Source: Clostridiales bacterium (lineage in GTDB: Bacteria > Bacillota > Clostridia > Christensenellales > Borkfalkiaceae). Taken from it: DNA of 64,000 bases. Below, one piece after another: positions 16,205-26,497 of the stretch. A program made the translations under genes and the position numbers. The notes under the pieces are model-generated. The model had not been told where the DNA came from. It made no database searches and worked only from the letters and a program-made list of their open reading frames with translations. The DNA lies in NCBI GenBank assembly GCA_003538975.1, contig DPQQ01000003.1, positions 46,478 through 110,477 of the forward strand, read 5' to 3'. Each line of letters opens with the position of its first letter. The first letter of the stretch is position 1.

Positions 16205-18358
16205 TTATTCTTTGCTTTCGCTTGAAGAATCTTCTTTATTACCACTTTCGGATTTTTCGGAGTCTTTTGAGAATTCTTTATCGTCCGTTTTTTCGGTATC
16301 CGATTTTTCCGTTTCTTTTACGTTTGCGGTTTCATCTGTAACGGGAGCGGTGGTAACGTTTCTTTCAAACGGGTTTTCGGAAAGTCGTCCTTCGTTTTCG
16401 TCCATAAACGCTATGACTTCTTCGGCGGATTTGCCTTCCATGATAAGATTTACTTCTTCGCCGTAAATGGTTTCGCGTTCGATAAGAACTCTTGCCATCA
16501 CGTCTAAAAGCGGTTTGTTTTCGTTCAGTAATTTTCTGGCTTTAGCGAGAGCTTCGTCAACAATGCGCTTGATTTCGGAGTCTATAAGCGCAGCGGTCTG
16601 TTCGCTGTAAGTAACGTGCGAAGCCATGTCTCTGCCGATGAACACTTCTTTATCGCTGCCGTAGTTTATGAGACCAACCTTTTCGCTCATGCCCCATTCG
16701 GTAACCATAAGGCGCGCGCGCTTCGTTACAGCCTGAATATCGCCCGAAGCCCCTGCGGAAATGTCTTTTATTATAATTTCTTCGGCAACTCTTCCGCCCA
16801 AGGACATTACTATATCGTCCAAAAGCTTGTTTTTGAGTATGTGAGAATCGTCGTTGTCGGGGAGAGTCATGGTGAAGCCTGCTGCCTGACCTCTCGGAAC
16901 TATCGTAACTTCGTGTACAGGGTCGCAATTCGGCAGTAATTTAGCTAAAATCGCATGACCTGATTCGTGATAAGCCGTTATGCGTTTATCGGTTTCGGTA
17001 ACGAGTCTAGACTTCTTTGCAGGTCCCATCATTACCTTGTTTACGCCTTCGAAAAGGTCTTTATTGCCGATTTCTTTCTTATTTTCTCTCGTAGCGATAA
17101 TTGCCGCTTCGTTAAGAAGATTTTCGAGATCTGCGCCTGAGAACCCTGCCGTCATACGCGCGACGGCTTTAAGATTAACGTCCTTTGCAAGCGGTTTGTT
17201 TCTTGCGTGTACCTTAAGAATGGCTTCTCTTCCTTTGACGTCGGGCATATTTACATAAATCTGTCTGTCGAATCTGCCCGGACGCATAAGAGCCGGATCG
17301 AGAATATCTGCGCGGTTTGTCGCAGCCATTATAATTATGCCGTCGTTGGCGTTAAAGCCGTCCATTTCGACGAGCAACTGGTTAAGCGTTTGTTCCTTTT
17401 CGTCGTTGCCGCCGCCGAGACCTGTGCCTCTCTGACGACCTACGGCGTCGATTTCATCGATAAAGACTATACAGGGCATGCTTCTTTTAGCGACGTCGAA
17501 CAAGTCTCTTACTCTCGACGCACCCACGCCTACGAACATTTCAACAAAATCGGAACCGCTTATCGAGAAGAAAGGAACGCCCGCTTCGCCCGCTACAGCC
17601 TTTGCAAAAAGCGTTTTACCCGTTCCGGGAGGGCCTACTAAAAGTACGCCTTTAGGGATTCTCGCGCCGAGTTCGGAGAATTTTTTAGGCGATTTCAAAA
17701 AGTCTACGATTTCTTTGAGTTCTTCTTTTTCTTCTTCCGCGCCCGCAACGTCCGAAAATCTCGTTTTTACGTTGGTATTCATCTTGGCGTTTGTCTTGGC
17801 GAAGTTCATCGCGCCCTTTGTTCCGCCGCCGCTTGCTCTCATTATGAATATAAGAGCTACTATCGCAAGACCGACGCAGATTACGGGAACAAGATACGAC
17901 CAGAACGAACCCGCGTTGGGATCGGTGTAAGAATACGTTACGCCGATTGCGTCGAGTCTTCCTCTAAGAGCCTGATCAGCGCTATCTGCTCTCGAATAAG
18001 TCGAACTGTACGTAACCGTATTAGTTGTTTCTTTACCGTTTGCCGTAGATTTGTATGTCATCGAAACAATAACGTTATATCCGTCTACTTTTACCGAATT
18101 TATGGTTAAACTCGTAATATTAAGCTGAATATTCGTGTTGTCTTTAAATGCTTGTATTCTGGCAGCGTTGGTTGTATTCTGCTTGCCGTCGATGGTTTCG
18201 TCTGTGTTATCGTCAACATAACTAGCTTCGAATATATTCCATAATTTGCTGTAAGCCATATTTACGGTCTTGTTCGATGAAAATACCGATACGACCGCTA
18301 TTATTACAGCAAGAGCGAAGATTATAAAAATAATCATTCCGGAATTGTTCTTTTTCAT
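16205..18358 (-). CDS. ftsH: ATP-dependent zinc metalloprotease FtsH
   Basis: Hexameric membrane AAA+ protease that degrades misfolded membrane and regulatory proteins. The 717 residues run as TM1 (8-26), an extracytoplasmic domain (about 30-150), TM2 (153-173), an AAA domain with Walker A GPPGTGKT at 242-249, Walker B FIDEID at 299-304 and RPGRFDRQ at 359-366, then the M41 protease with HESGH at 464-468. The C-terminal 60 residues are Glu/Ser/Lys-rich and disordered. The ribosome site is GGAG, 7 nt upstream. In Bacillus ftsH follows tilS-hpt; here that pair is 26 kb away. Confidence 0.97.
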   Translation of the reverse strand: MKKNNSGMIIFIIFALAVIIAVVSVFSSNKTVNMAYSKLWNIFEASYVDDNTDETIDGKQNTTNAARIQAFKDNTNIQLNITSLTINSVKVDGYNVIVSMTYKSTANGKETTNTVTYSSTYSRADSADQALRGRLDAIGVTYSYTDPNAGSFWSYLVPVICVGLAIVALIFIMRASGGGTKGAMNFAKTNAKMNTNVKTRFSDVAGAEEEKEELKEIVDFLKSPKKFSELGARIPKGVLLVGPPGTGKTLFAKAVAGEAGVPFFSISGSDFVEMFVGVGASRVRDLFDVAKRSMPCIVFIDEIDAVGRQRGTGLGGGNDEKEQTLNQLLVEMDGFNANDGIIIMAATNRADILDPALMRPGRFDRQIYVNMPDVKGREAILKVHARNKPLAKDVNLKAVARMTAGFSGADLENLLNEAAIIATRENKKEIGNKDLFEGVNKVMMGPAKKSRLVTETDKRITAYHESGHAILAKLLPNCDPVHEVTIVPRGQAAGFTMTLPDNDDSHILKNKLLDDIVMSLGGRVAEEIIIKDISAGASGDIQAVTKRARLMVTEWGMSEKVGLINYGSDKEVFIGRDMASHVTYSEQTAALIDSEIKRIVDEALAKARKLLNENKPLLDVMARVLIERETIYGEEVNLIMEGKSAEEVIAFMDENEGRLSENPFERNVTTAPVTDETANVKETEKSDTEKTDDKEFSKDSEKSESGNKEDSSSESKE

Positions 18359-18886
18359 GTGATCTCCTGTTAATTCATTTTGATACTTTGTTTTTCTTTA
18401 ATTGTTTTTTGTGTTTGTTGCTTTTTATGTTTTATTTGATAGATGTTTTACAGCATAATTCAGTATTCAACTTATTTTTATTAAGCTTTTGCTGTTTTGC
18501 TTTGTCGTTGATTTCAGAGTTATTTTGCTTTATCGGGTTTGGTTTGATTATTTTGATTATTATAAATTATTACAGATTTTTGTCTGATACTTTTATCAAT
18601 CTATAAATAATCTGAAGAAAAAGGCGGCAAAGCGGAGTTATTATTTCAGGTTACGCCGCTAAGGCGTATGTGCTGTCGGCGGTTCGTGTACCGATACCGT
18701 ATGACGTAATTAGCGAATAAATATAATATCTTACTATATATTATATACAATTTTGTAAAAAAATCAAGCGTTAAAATTATATTCGCTTTATATCGGATTC
18801 CATATTTAATGGACTCAGAACGTTCTGTATTTTATCGCTACTCAAATAATATGCTTCCGCCTTGTTTTATTGCATTTTTCTGATTC

Positions 18887-18974
18887 GGTATTAAAATTTA
18901 TGAAAAAGATAGCATATTTGCCTTTAGACGAAAGACCGTGCAATTATTCGTTTTTGTTTTACGGTTTTATGTAA
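18887..18974 (+). pseudogene. 5' fragment of a DUF4127 gene (remnant)
   Basis: About 69 bp are nearly identical to 48623-48690, the start of the full DUF4127 gene, including the 13 nt before the ATG; only three differences are visible (18890, 18914 and 18918). The reading frame gives MKKIAYLPLDERPCNYSF, then diverges and stops after 24 codons at 18974. The start region thus survives without the remaining 480 codons. It is either a dead paralog or a partial duplication. Confidence 0.8.
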
Positions 18975-19469
18975 ATGTTGTAAAAAAATTGCTAATCCGG
19001 TATAAAAAAGCGTTTATAACATGAAAAAAAGCAATTTTTTTTGAGAAAAAAGAGACAGAATTGAAAAATTAAAAGAGTAAAAGTAGTTTTTATATGTTTT
19101 GTAGGAATGAATTTATTAAAGATTAAATTGCGAAAAGTAAACAGAGACCGGATCGTGTATTTTTTTGTTTTGTCATTAGGATCCTAATCTTATAATAAAC
19201 GCACTGTTTATTTCGATCTCGGTGAAATTTTTCATATTAAGTCCATAAATTTTTTAATTTTTTTAGTTTTGCGAGGGGGACAAAACCGCATAACAAAGAT
19301 TTATGATAAATTATATGAACAGGGAATAAATTGTCGTCGGTTTTGAATTCTGCTAAATTTTTTATAATAGGTAAGATTGCTTTTTATTAAAGTCGTGTTT
19401 TGGTAGTGTTTCAACGCGACTGGTTTATCGAAATAATACCATTTTATATATTTGGCGCGGTTTCGACAG

Positions 19470-19492
19470 ACCTGTATCGTTGAAAATGTACC
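19470..19492 (+). repeat. Dispersed 23-nt intergenic repeat, copy 3
   Basis: Reads ACCTGTATCGTTGAAAAT, then GT, then ACC. It is the only copy in the AT-rich desert and stands out there by its GC content. Confidence 0.55.
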
Positions 19493-21079
19493 ACATTTAA
19501 GGATAACAAAAGACCAAAAATTTGTCGTGATTCTCCGAATTATAACTTAAAAACACTTTTATGACGTGTAAACCTTGTTTTTAGCGGAAAAACGATAATG
19601 TTTTGGGGCTTTACCGCAAAAACGGAAGATTTTTATAACGAATCAAAATTTATCTAAAAACATACTGTTTCTGTGTCAGAAATAATAAATAGATTACATA
19701 TTTTGTATAAAATTATGCTTAATTTTCGAACCCTATGTTAAAATGCCTAATCTCTTCTATCGATTGATGATAAAACATGTTTAGCTTGTATTTTAATTAT
19801 TAAATATATTCATTTTATTATATATAGGCTAAATTTTATTTCGGAATTTTTTCTTGAAATTTGTTAGTGTTATTATAATTCGATAATGATGTTTTTATAT
19901 GTACTCCCGCTATTTCTGCTTTTTTATCCGCAAGTCTATTCTTTCAAAGTAATTTGATGATACCGTTTGATTTATCTGTTTTTTAAAAGCCAATTTCTAT
20001 ATGAAAAACATTTTTTGATCTGAAGACGTAAATCAAAATATAAGTTTTTATTAAAAAAACCGCTATATATATAGCTTTGTTTTTATTTTTAGGTATTACC
20101 GCTATTTTTGTTGCCATGTATATAGTGGTTGAGCTGTACTTATAAGCTGCCCCGGTTTGCTTTTTGTTTTTAAAGAATGTTTGTGTTTCCGTAAGAATTT
20201 TGTTTTAACCATAAATCTAGTTTTCAGATTAGTTTGTATGTTGTTTTTTATTAAATTCTTTTGAGGATTTCATTGTTTTGGAGAAAATATTATTAAAATT
20301 GATAAAAAGTATTATTTATACTAAAAAATGCCGTTTTTTTGCTATGTTTTTGGTGAAAAAATATAAAATTTCGATTTTTAGCCGTTTTCACGCATTTTTT
20401 AAATTTTAACGGGGAAATCCTCATTTAAAATCATTAATATTATTTATAAATGCTGTCAAATCAGTCAATGTAATGTATAAATAATAAAATATGTCAAAAA
20501 TGATTTTTTCAGGATAAAGAGTTTTTCGGATATATTTTTTACGGTACATTATTGAGATTTTGCTTGTTACCAGATCTCAGAATTTATATCTGAGTACGTT
20601 TATTCTGATTTTTCCAACGCTTAATTATTCTTATACACTTTATATTATATGGTAAAATTTATGATTATTTAGCGCAATATTTTATATATAATGCATATAT
20701 AGTAGAAAAAACAATAATTTTTGTAATAGCATAATTACTACATTAAAATCCATCTTTTATTTTAACATTCCTAACATATCTTAAATATGATCTCTATTTT
20801 TTATTCTTCTTTTATGTGGTATTTTTATGATAAAATTATCATTTAATTTTAATTTTTTATATTTTTTGCCTTAATTTGATTTGCACTACAAATTAAGGTT
20901 TTTATATTTCTTTAATAATTTTTCATTTTTGAATAGACGCTTTTATAGCACTATTTTTGGTTTGTTCCGGATATTTTATAATTTTTTCGCTTTATTTCAT
21001 ACCGCTTTATTTATTTAGTTTTAAAAAATTTTTATTTGCTTTGATCTATTTATTTATCAAATTTTACTATGCACTATCA

Positions 21080-21095
21080 TGTTTCACGTGAAACA
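21080..21095. promoter_or_regulatory. parS: parS site 1 (ParB loading site)
   Basis: The 16-mer TGTTTCACGTGAAACA is the exact consensus parS palindrome of Bacillota. It is 5 kb from parB and about 10 kb from the candidate oriC. Confidence 0.95.
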
Positions 21096-21107
21096 ATGAT
21101 GTTTTTC

Positions 21108-21123
21108 TGTTCCACGTGAAACA
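21108..21123. promoter_or_regulatory. parS: parS site 2 (ParB loading site)
   Basis: TGTTCCACGTGAAACA differs from the consensus at one position, a variant also known in Bacillus. Its start is 28 nt from the start of site 1, so the pair has 12 nt between sites. Confidence 0.93.
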
Positions 21124-21407
21124 TTTAAAATAAATGGGACAAAGGATTTTTCAACTCAAAAAGTGGCGTAAAAATGCGATTTTCTGTCTTGCGCTCGCCG
21201 ATTTTTAGTAAAAATTCACCTTTTTGCTAAAAATTATTTTATAAGTTTAAGATAAATATATCGAGATTGATTTATGAAAAAAACGATTAAAAAATCTTTT
21301 TTAGGCAATAATATCATCGCTTGTATCGGTTAGCTGCCATAAAATATTGTTCTTAGATATATAAAATGCTATTTTGTACATAAAAATCAAAAATATGGAG
21401 ACTTTTT

Positions 21408-22052
21408 ATGAGCGATTTATCTATAAAGTCATACAAAAAGGCCGATTTTGTTGAGAAAAATAAAAAATTTAAGTTTGCACTCACCGATAGTGATCTTCTT
21501 TTAAAAATAAAAGAGATTATTAAAAAATATAATTATAAAGATTTGCAACCTGTTTTTGTTTGCGTTGGGAGCGATTTGGTTGTAGGTGATTGTCTCGGGC
21601 CGCTTGTCGGAACTATGCTTAAAAATATTAAAGGTTCACCGTACGTCTACGGCAGCTTAAATATGCCCGTAACCGCAAAAGAAGTTAATTCTGTTGGAAA
21701 ATATATGATAAAAACCCATAAAAAGTCTTTTATTATAGCAATTGATGCCGGAGTGGGGATCAGAAGTGATGTCGGAAAGATCGTAGTGAGCGGTTCCGGA
21801 TTAAAACCGGGACTTGGAGTAAATAAGAAGCTTGAAGACGTCGGAGATCTTAGTATCGTGGGAGTTGTTGCGGAAAAGACTCCGAATAATACCAAACTGT
21901 TTAATTATACAAGGCTTAATCTTATATACAACATGGCGACTGCGATTACGGAAGGAATTTCGGCTTATCTGACTTATTACAAAGATAAGTGCAGGGGGAT
22001 AAGTATTTTTTCTCACGATATTGATAAGAATAAAATCAAATTAGCTTTTTAA
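21408..22052 (+). CDS. yyaC: YyaC-like sporulation protein (DUF1256)
   Basis: A 214-residue member of the DUF1256 family, whose fold resembles hydrogenase-maturation and germination proteases and which is associated with spore-forming Bacillota. Recognisable segments are PVFVCVGSDLVVGDCLGPLVG near 45-65, VYGSLNMPVTAKEV near 79-92, IIAIDAGVGIRSDVGKI near 106-122, and KPGLGVNKKLEDVGDLSIVGVV near 129-150. The actual activity is not established in the family. The ribosome site GGAG sits 7 nt before the ATG. In Bacillus yyaC lies beside the parA/parB region, so its place next to parS here is consistent. It suggests an ability, or an ancestral ability, to sporulate. Confidence 0.88.
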   Translation: MSDLSIKSYKKADFVEKNKKFKFALTDSDLLLKIKEIIKKYNYKDLQPVFVCVGSDLVVGDCLGPLVGTMLKNIKGSPYVYGSLNMPVTAKEVNSVGKYMIKTHKKSFIIAIDAGVGIRSDVGKIVVSGSGLKPGLGVNKKLEDVGDLSIVGVVAEKTPNNTKLFNYTRLNLIYNMATAITEGISAYLTYYKDKCRGISIFSHDIDKNKIKLAF

Positions 22053-22835
22053 AACCTTCACGTATATTTTGAATTTTTTATTATATTTTGTGATGCAACA
22101 TATGTATAAATTTATTATAACATGGTGCAAAAATCCGATTAAATCTTTATGATTAAATGGCGCTAAATATATCTTATGCGCCATTTATATTGCTATAGAT
22201 TTATTTTATAAATTTTGAGTTAATCGTCTTTACAAAAAGCTATAGATTAAACACGTTGACTATCTTAGCTATAAATATTATTATAAAACGTCATTCTTAA
22301 TGTGATGACTAAATTAAATCTTATCGAAAGTGATGGAGCTGAAGTTGAAAAAACCATTAAGATATTTTCTGACGTATTTATATTGATTTTATTTTTTTAT
22401 TTTTGGCAGATAAAAAATCAACAAACCATTTTTGTACAAAAATCGACTATTTAAAAATCAGGTATTTACAAGAGAGTAATTTATTTTGTACAAAATTATT
22501 TATTACTAATTGATTAGATATACGGTTGTATATTATCGGGCGTATATAACTATAATTTTTGCATTTTTTATAAATTTTTAATAATAATTTTCTATCCGAC
22601 ATTCGGTCAATTTTATGTTACAATAAAAAATGAAACAATATGAATTTCGGAACGCCGAAAGGGAAAGCCGCTTCTATCCGCTTTTTATCGGATATTTATC
22701 GCAATTCCCTGAAATATCCGAAATCTGCTAAAATCGTTTTGAAATAAAACTTTTTAATGATAAAATTCAAATGAAACAAAGGGATGACGTTGTTTAACCC
22801 GGACTAAACCGCTAAATCGGTCATGGAGAAATTAA
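22053..22835. other. Gene-free AT-rich gap after yyaC
   Basis: No credible reading frame. A hairpin at 22154-22187 probably ends yyaC, and CGGATATTT/AAATATCCG (22689-22720) forms a second stem-loop upstream of the next gene. GGAGAAATTA precedes the ATG at 22836. Confidence 0.5.
22154..22187 (+). terminator. Probable yyaC transcription end hairpin
   Basis: TAAATGGCGC pairs perfectly with GCGCCATTTA around a 14-nt loop. The downstream T tract is weak. Confidence 0.5.
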
Positions 22836-23519
22836 ATGGAAAAACAAAAGAGACGTTCTTTATGTATATTTTTGCTTATCGCGGGACTTGTTCTTTCCGC
22901 ATTGTACGCACCGAACACAATTATGCGCGTAATAAAACGCAACGCGATAGTGAATGCCGAAACCGTCTATAATTCCGCCACGGTTAAGGAAGTAACTACC
23001 GATAAGGACGGCTATTGGATCGCTGCGGACGAATTTGATTATAAGCTTTTCGTTTTTTATAAAGTCGTGAAGAATGAAACCGCTGTTAAAAATCTTAATG
23101 CCGGAGATACCGTTTATTACGATATAACCAAGGAAGAGCTTGAAGTTCTTGCTGCAAAATCCGATAAAAATTCGGATGAAACGGGTGAAGAAGATAAAAG
23201 CGGCAACGGCGACGAAAGTAGTTCCGGCTCGGGTTCGTCAAGTTCCGGCTATGGACCGTACGCTATAATAAGGTCGCTTAAAGTCGGTGAAACGGAAATT
23301 TTTTCGGTCAAAAATTTTAACGATTTTATAAAAGACAATTACAGACTTTCGGTCATCGGCGGAAGCGTGGTTTCGGTCATCGCTATCGTCACGACGTTTG
23401 TAAGCCTTGTCTTTGTTATAATTTTCACCGTTAAGGGCAAATATTCTCCGAAAACTTTTGTTTATACCGAAGATTCATCTGATTCTTCGTCCGATAATTC
23501 TGACGGAGCGGCCGAATAA
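22836..23519 (+). CDS. Hypothetical membrane protein with two membrane segments
   Basis: A 227-residue protein I cannot assign to a family. An N-terminal hydrophobic helix (about 8-28) leads to an exported domain of about 80 residues with AETVYNSATVKEVTTDKDGYW and LNAGDTVYYDITKEELE. That is followed by a low-complexity Ser/Gly/Asp/Glu linker (about 110-145), a short folded segment, a second membrane helix (about 178-204) and an acidic Ser/Asp tail. The topology looks like two helices with the central part outside. It has its own terminator and no co-directional partner, so context gives no function. Confidence 0.7.
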   Translation: MEKQKRRSLCIFLLIAGLVLSALYAPNTIMRVIKRNAIVNAETVYNSATVKEVTTDKDGYWIAADEFDYKLFVFYKVVKNETAVKNLNAGDTVYYDITKEELEVLAAKSDKNSDETGEEDKSGNGDESSSGSGSSSSGYGPYAIIRSLKVGETEIFSVKNFNDFIKDNYRLSVIGGSVVSVIAIVTTFVSLVFVIIFTVKGKYSPKTFVYTEDSSDSSSDNSDGAAE

Positions 23520-23594
23520 ACCTTGAACGATATATTAACGATATATTATCGTTAAATTCATTACACAAAATCAATTTAAAATAATATAGATACA

Positions 23595-23626
23595 AAAAGA
23601 GCCGCGAATTTTTACGGCTCTTTTAA
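23595..23626 (+). terminator. Terminator after the hypothetical membrane protein
   Basis: AAAAGAGCCG/CGGCTCTTTT stem followed by T-rich sequence. Confidence 0.85.
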
Positions 23627-23795
23627 TTATATATTTTTTATTTATGCAAATACCACGCTATCTGATCAATCGGATAGCTTTTCGGGTTGTCGTTCTATTG
23701 TCTTTTCGCTTTTAAAAATTTATTTAGCGGCCGATAGACCGGTCGGAGAAATAAAAAATTTACGACGGTAGTTGCAATATCTGTAATCTTGTGGG

Positions 23796-25091
23796 TTACC
23801 TGATAAGCAAGTTGACGAGAGCGGCGCGGTAAATGCAGTACATTTTCAAAAGGTTTTCTTCCGAGACGTATTCGTTAGGTTCATGGATGGCTCCTTCGGC
23901 TCCTTCGAACTCGGGACCGAAAGAGCAGCCGCATTCGAATACGGAAGAGAAAGTCGCACCCGAGCAGGAGTAAGGCTTTTCGTTTTCGCCGGTTACGTCG
24001 TTGTATGCTGCAAGAAGACTCTGAACAAAGTCGCCGTCTTTGTCTACATAAAGCGGATCTCTGCCTTTGATCGCACGGTAGGGAATACCCGTTTTATCGA
24101 ACAGCGGTAAAAACTCGTCAAGATTCATTTTTGCGGGAACTCTGAAGTCGCATGTAAGAGTAATAACGCCGTTGTTTTCGGAAATTATATCCGGCGAAAG
24201 AGTGGCTTTGCCCGTTTCGTTGCCGAGCTTTGTTATGCCGAGTTTATCGTCAAACAAATATTCGATGAGCGGGGTAACGGTGCCGTTTTCGACTTCGTCG
24301 ATATACTTAAGTATCGGCAGAATTGCGTTTTTGCCGAGTTCGGGTTTGGATCCGTGAGCGGCTTTGCCGAAGCTCTCGATAACTCCGTTGTTTACGGTAA
24401 GATTATACTTTTTGATAAGTTCCGGTACGATTTCGCCGCATACGGTTGCGTGATCGCATACCGCGTTGGCGACTGTGCCGCCGGTGAACCCGGAAAATTT
24501 ACCGCCGCGACCTTTATAGTCGTATTCAAAGATTATTCTGTTAGGACCCTTTTCGGCATATACCACCGGGAAGTTGCCGTCGGGAGAAAATCCGAATTTC
24601 GGGAAACGCGATTTAGTCTTAAAATATTCCACGTCTCCCCAGCCTGATTCTTCGTCGAGACCGACGAAAAAACGAACGTTTTTCTTGAGAGCGGCTTCGC
24701 CGTATTCGTCGATTACGCTTTTAAGAGCGTAAAGACAGGTGAGAACGGGACCTTTATCGTCCTGCACGCCGCGGCCGTAAAAAGTCCCGTCTATTTTAGT
24801 AAGAACGTAAGGTTTTGTGTTCCAGCCGGCGTCCGGAGCGGGAACGACGTCGAGATGTCCGATGATGCCGAGTTCTTCGCCGTGTCCTACCGATATTTCA
24901 CCCATATGTCCGTCGTAGTCGATAACGTCGAAATTCATTTTTTTCGCTATGTTTTTGAATACGTCGAACGCTTTTTTAACGCCGGTGCCGAACGGCGCGT
25001 TTTCGGCAGGTTCGCCCTTTTCGCTTTTCGCGGCGATAAGATCCGCAAAGTCTTTTAAAAATTCGGAATAATTTTCCATTGAATATTTCAT
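23796..25091 (-). CDS. pepV: M20-family dipeptidase (PepV-like)
   Basis: A di-zinc exopeptidase that cleaves dipeptides in the cytoplasm. The 431 residues show the M20 metal ligands: GHLDVVPAPDAGW with H79 and catalytic D81, GRGVQDDKGP with bridging D111, and GLDEESGWGD with E147 (general base) and E148. The lid domain occupies the middle, and GPEFEGAEGAIHEPNEYV near the C terminus carries the last histidine ligand. Length is a little under the usual 460-470. Peptide use suits a fermentative anaerobe. A GGAGA ribosome site lies just upstream. The nearest upstream gene is the cupin, 170 nt away. Confidence 0.88.
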   Translation of the reverse strand: MKYSMENYSEFLKDFADLIAAKSEKGEPAENAPFGTGVKKAFDVFKNIAKKMNFDVIDYDGHMGEISVGHGEELGIIGHLDVVPAPDAGWNTKPYVLTKIDGTFYGRGVQDDKGPVLTCLYALKSVIDEYGEAALKKNVRFFVGLDEESGWGDVEYFKTKSRFPKFGFSPDGNFPVVYAEKGPNRIIFEYDYKGRGGKFSGFTGGTVANAVCDHATVCGEIVPELIKKYNLTVNNGVIESFGKAAHGSKPELGKNAILPILKYIDEVENGTVTPLIEYLFDDKLGITKLGNETGKATLSPDIISENNGVITLTCDFRVPAKMNLDEFLPLFDKTGIPYRAIKGRDPLYVDKDGDFVQSLLAAYNDVTGENEKPYSCSGATFSSVFECGCSFGPEFEGAEGAIHEPNEYVSEENLLKMYCIYRAALVNLLIR

Positions 25092-25141
25092 AATGTTCTC
25101 CTTGATAAGAAGTTAAGTTTTGATATTTATGATTTGGGTTT

Positions 25142-25164
25142 GGTATATATTCAGCGACACAGGT
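25142..25164 (-). repeat. Dispersed 23-nt intergenic repeat, copy 4
   Basis: On the minus strand it reads ACCTGTGTCGCTGAATAT, then AT, then ACC. It lies between pepV and the cupin gene, 82 nt from copy 5. Confidence 0.5.
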
Positions 25165-25223
25165 ATCTCAAAATCTATCCGTATTCTGTAAAAGAAAAGT
25201 ACAATGCTGGTAGTAAAGCAGAT

Positions 25224-25246
25224 AACTGTATCGTCTAAACCGTACC
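25224..25246 (+). repeat. Dispersed 23-nt intergenic repeat, copy 5 (variant)
   Basis: Reads AACTGTATCGTCTAAACC, then GT, then ACC. It matches the variant copy at 51488-51510 at 19 of 23 positions. Confidence 0.45.
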
Positions 25247-25264
25247 GCAAACGCGGCAGGGCGG

Positions 25265-25591
25265 TTACTGTTCGGGTACTACGGCAAAAATTACAAGGTC
25301 GGACGCATAATTGTTTTTAAGTTCGTGCGTTGCGCCTTTTTTACAGTAGTGGACCTTACCTTCTTCCAAAAGTTCCGGTTCGCCGTCAACTATGATGTCT
25401 CCTTTGCCGGAAAGACAGTAAATTACTTCGGTATTTGTTTCGTGCGTGTGCTTACCGATCGAGCAACCGGGTTTAAGGACGGCCTTCATGATTCTTACTT
25501 TGCCGTCGAAAAACATTTTGGCGATAACTTCGCCCTCGCCGCCTTTGAAGTTTTTAATCGTTTCGGAATTCATTTTATCAAAATCGAGCAT
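25265..25591 (-). CDS. Cupin-domain protein
   Basis: A 108-residue single-domain cupin. Motif 1 is GCSIGKHTHETNTEVIYCLSGKG near 42-64, where the HTH and following Glu would bind a metal, and motif 2 is CKKGATHELKN near 83-93 with the last histidine. Small cupins of this type include sugar or amino-acid metal enzymes and sensors; the substrate cannot be told. It is probably transcribed alone, with pepV downstream in the same direction. Confidence 0.75.
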   Translation of the reverse strand: MLDFDKMNSETIKNFKGGEGEVIAKMFFDGKVRIMKAVLKPGCSIGKHTHETNTEVIYCLSGKGDIIVDGEPELLEEGKVHYCKKGATHELKNNYASDLVIFAVVPEQ

Positions 25592-25915
25592 AAAATTTTA
25601 ATCCTTTTATAAGTTAAAAACCGTATAAGAGATAATATGTCGCGCATACAGTTTGCACATCAATCGCGCATATCCGCAATAGCTGCATCTACAATTAATG
25701 TTTTAAACTTATATATATTTTTTTATTATTATACTACCGCTTATAAATAAAATCAACACAGAATAAATAACAAAACGCAAAAGTTGATTTATGCGTATCG
25801 GCAAAACGGCAACGCCGGCTGCGCCGACAGTAAACCGATCGTAAAAAATATCGAAGTAAAAAGTTTTACGCATAATCCGCCAAAAACGGGGCAAGATATT
25901 AGCAAGGGAGGAAAC

Positions 25916-26488
25916 ATGCAGCTGCAAGACACAAAGACCTTAATAAACCTTGCGAGGAGCTTTTCGGGCGAAGCGCAGGCGGGATTAAGATATCAGCTTA
26001 CGGCGAACATAGCGGAGATGCAAGGCTACAAAATATTATCGGACGAAATCCGCAAAATCGCCAAGAACGAAGTCAATCACGCCAAGGTATTTTTCAACTT
26101 TTTAACGCAGGCGGGAGAATTCAAAAACATTACGTACACTGCGGGATTTCCGTATTACGGCGAAGGAATTTCGGGCGGACTGCAATCCGCGGTTAAGTCC
26201 GAAAACGACGAAGCCGATTTGTACGAAGAATTCGCTTCCGTTGCGGAAGAAGAAGGATTTACCGAGATTGCCGAAAAGTTCAGACTTATCGCAAAGATAG
26301 AACTGAGACACGCGGATATTTTCAATTATCTGAGTAAGAGTTTTACGGAAGATACGCTGTACAAACAGCCTAAACCCGTAATGTGGGTATGTTCGGAATG
26401 CGGACATATCGAAACTTCTACCGAAGGTTGGAACGTTTGTCCCGTGTGCGGTTCTACGCAAGGGTTTATAGAGTTAAAACTTAAGTAG
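25916..26488 (+). CDS. Rubrerythrin
   Basis: Non-haem di-iron peroxidase that removes hydrogen peroxide in anaerobes, taking electrons through its own rubredoxin domain. The 190 residues contain a four-helix ferritin-like domain with iron ligands in FSGEAQAGLRY, NEVNHAK, EFASVAEEEG and IELRHAD, then a C-terminal rubredoxin-like knuckle pair CSECGH and CPVCGS (about 161-180). The start is the ATG at 25916 behind GGGAGGAAAC; an upstream in-frame extension is not conserved in type. The frameshifted small gene follows 9 nt later and probably shares its message. Confidence 0.93.
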   Translation: MQLQDTKTLINLARSFSGEAQAGLRYQLTANIAEMQGYKILSDEIRKIAKNEVNHAKVFFNFLTQAGEFKNITYTAGFPYYGEGISGGLQSAVKSENDEADLYEEFASVAEEEGFTEIAEKFRLIAKIELRHADIFNYLSKSFTEDTLYKQPKPVMWVCSECGHIETSTEGWNVCPVCGSTQGFIELKLK

Positions 26489-26497
26489 GAGAAGATT

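Larger units (their letters stand above)
18359..21407. other. 3-kb AT-rich gene-free region
   Basis: No reading frame longer than about 70 codons looks real. The stretch is extremely AT-rich with long T and A runs. It contains the ftsH promoter area, a fragment of a DUF4127 gene (18887-18974), one copy of the dispersed 23-nt repeat (19470-19492) and the two parS sites at the far end. No rRNA, tRNA or known small RNA was recognised. Confidence 0.6.

Noticed and set aside
18388..18606. 72-codon hydrophobic frame upstream of ftsH
   Set aside because: Phe/Leu/Ile-rich product expected from T-rich DNA, no ribosome site, overlaps the ftsH promoter area.
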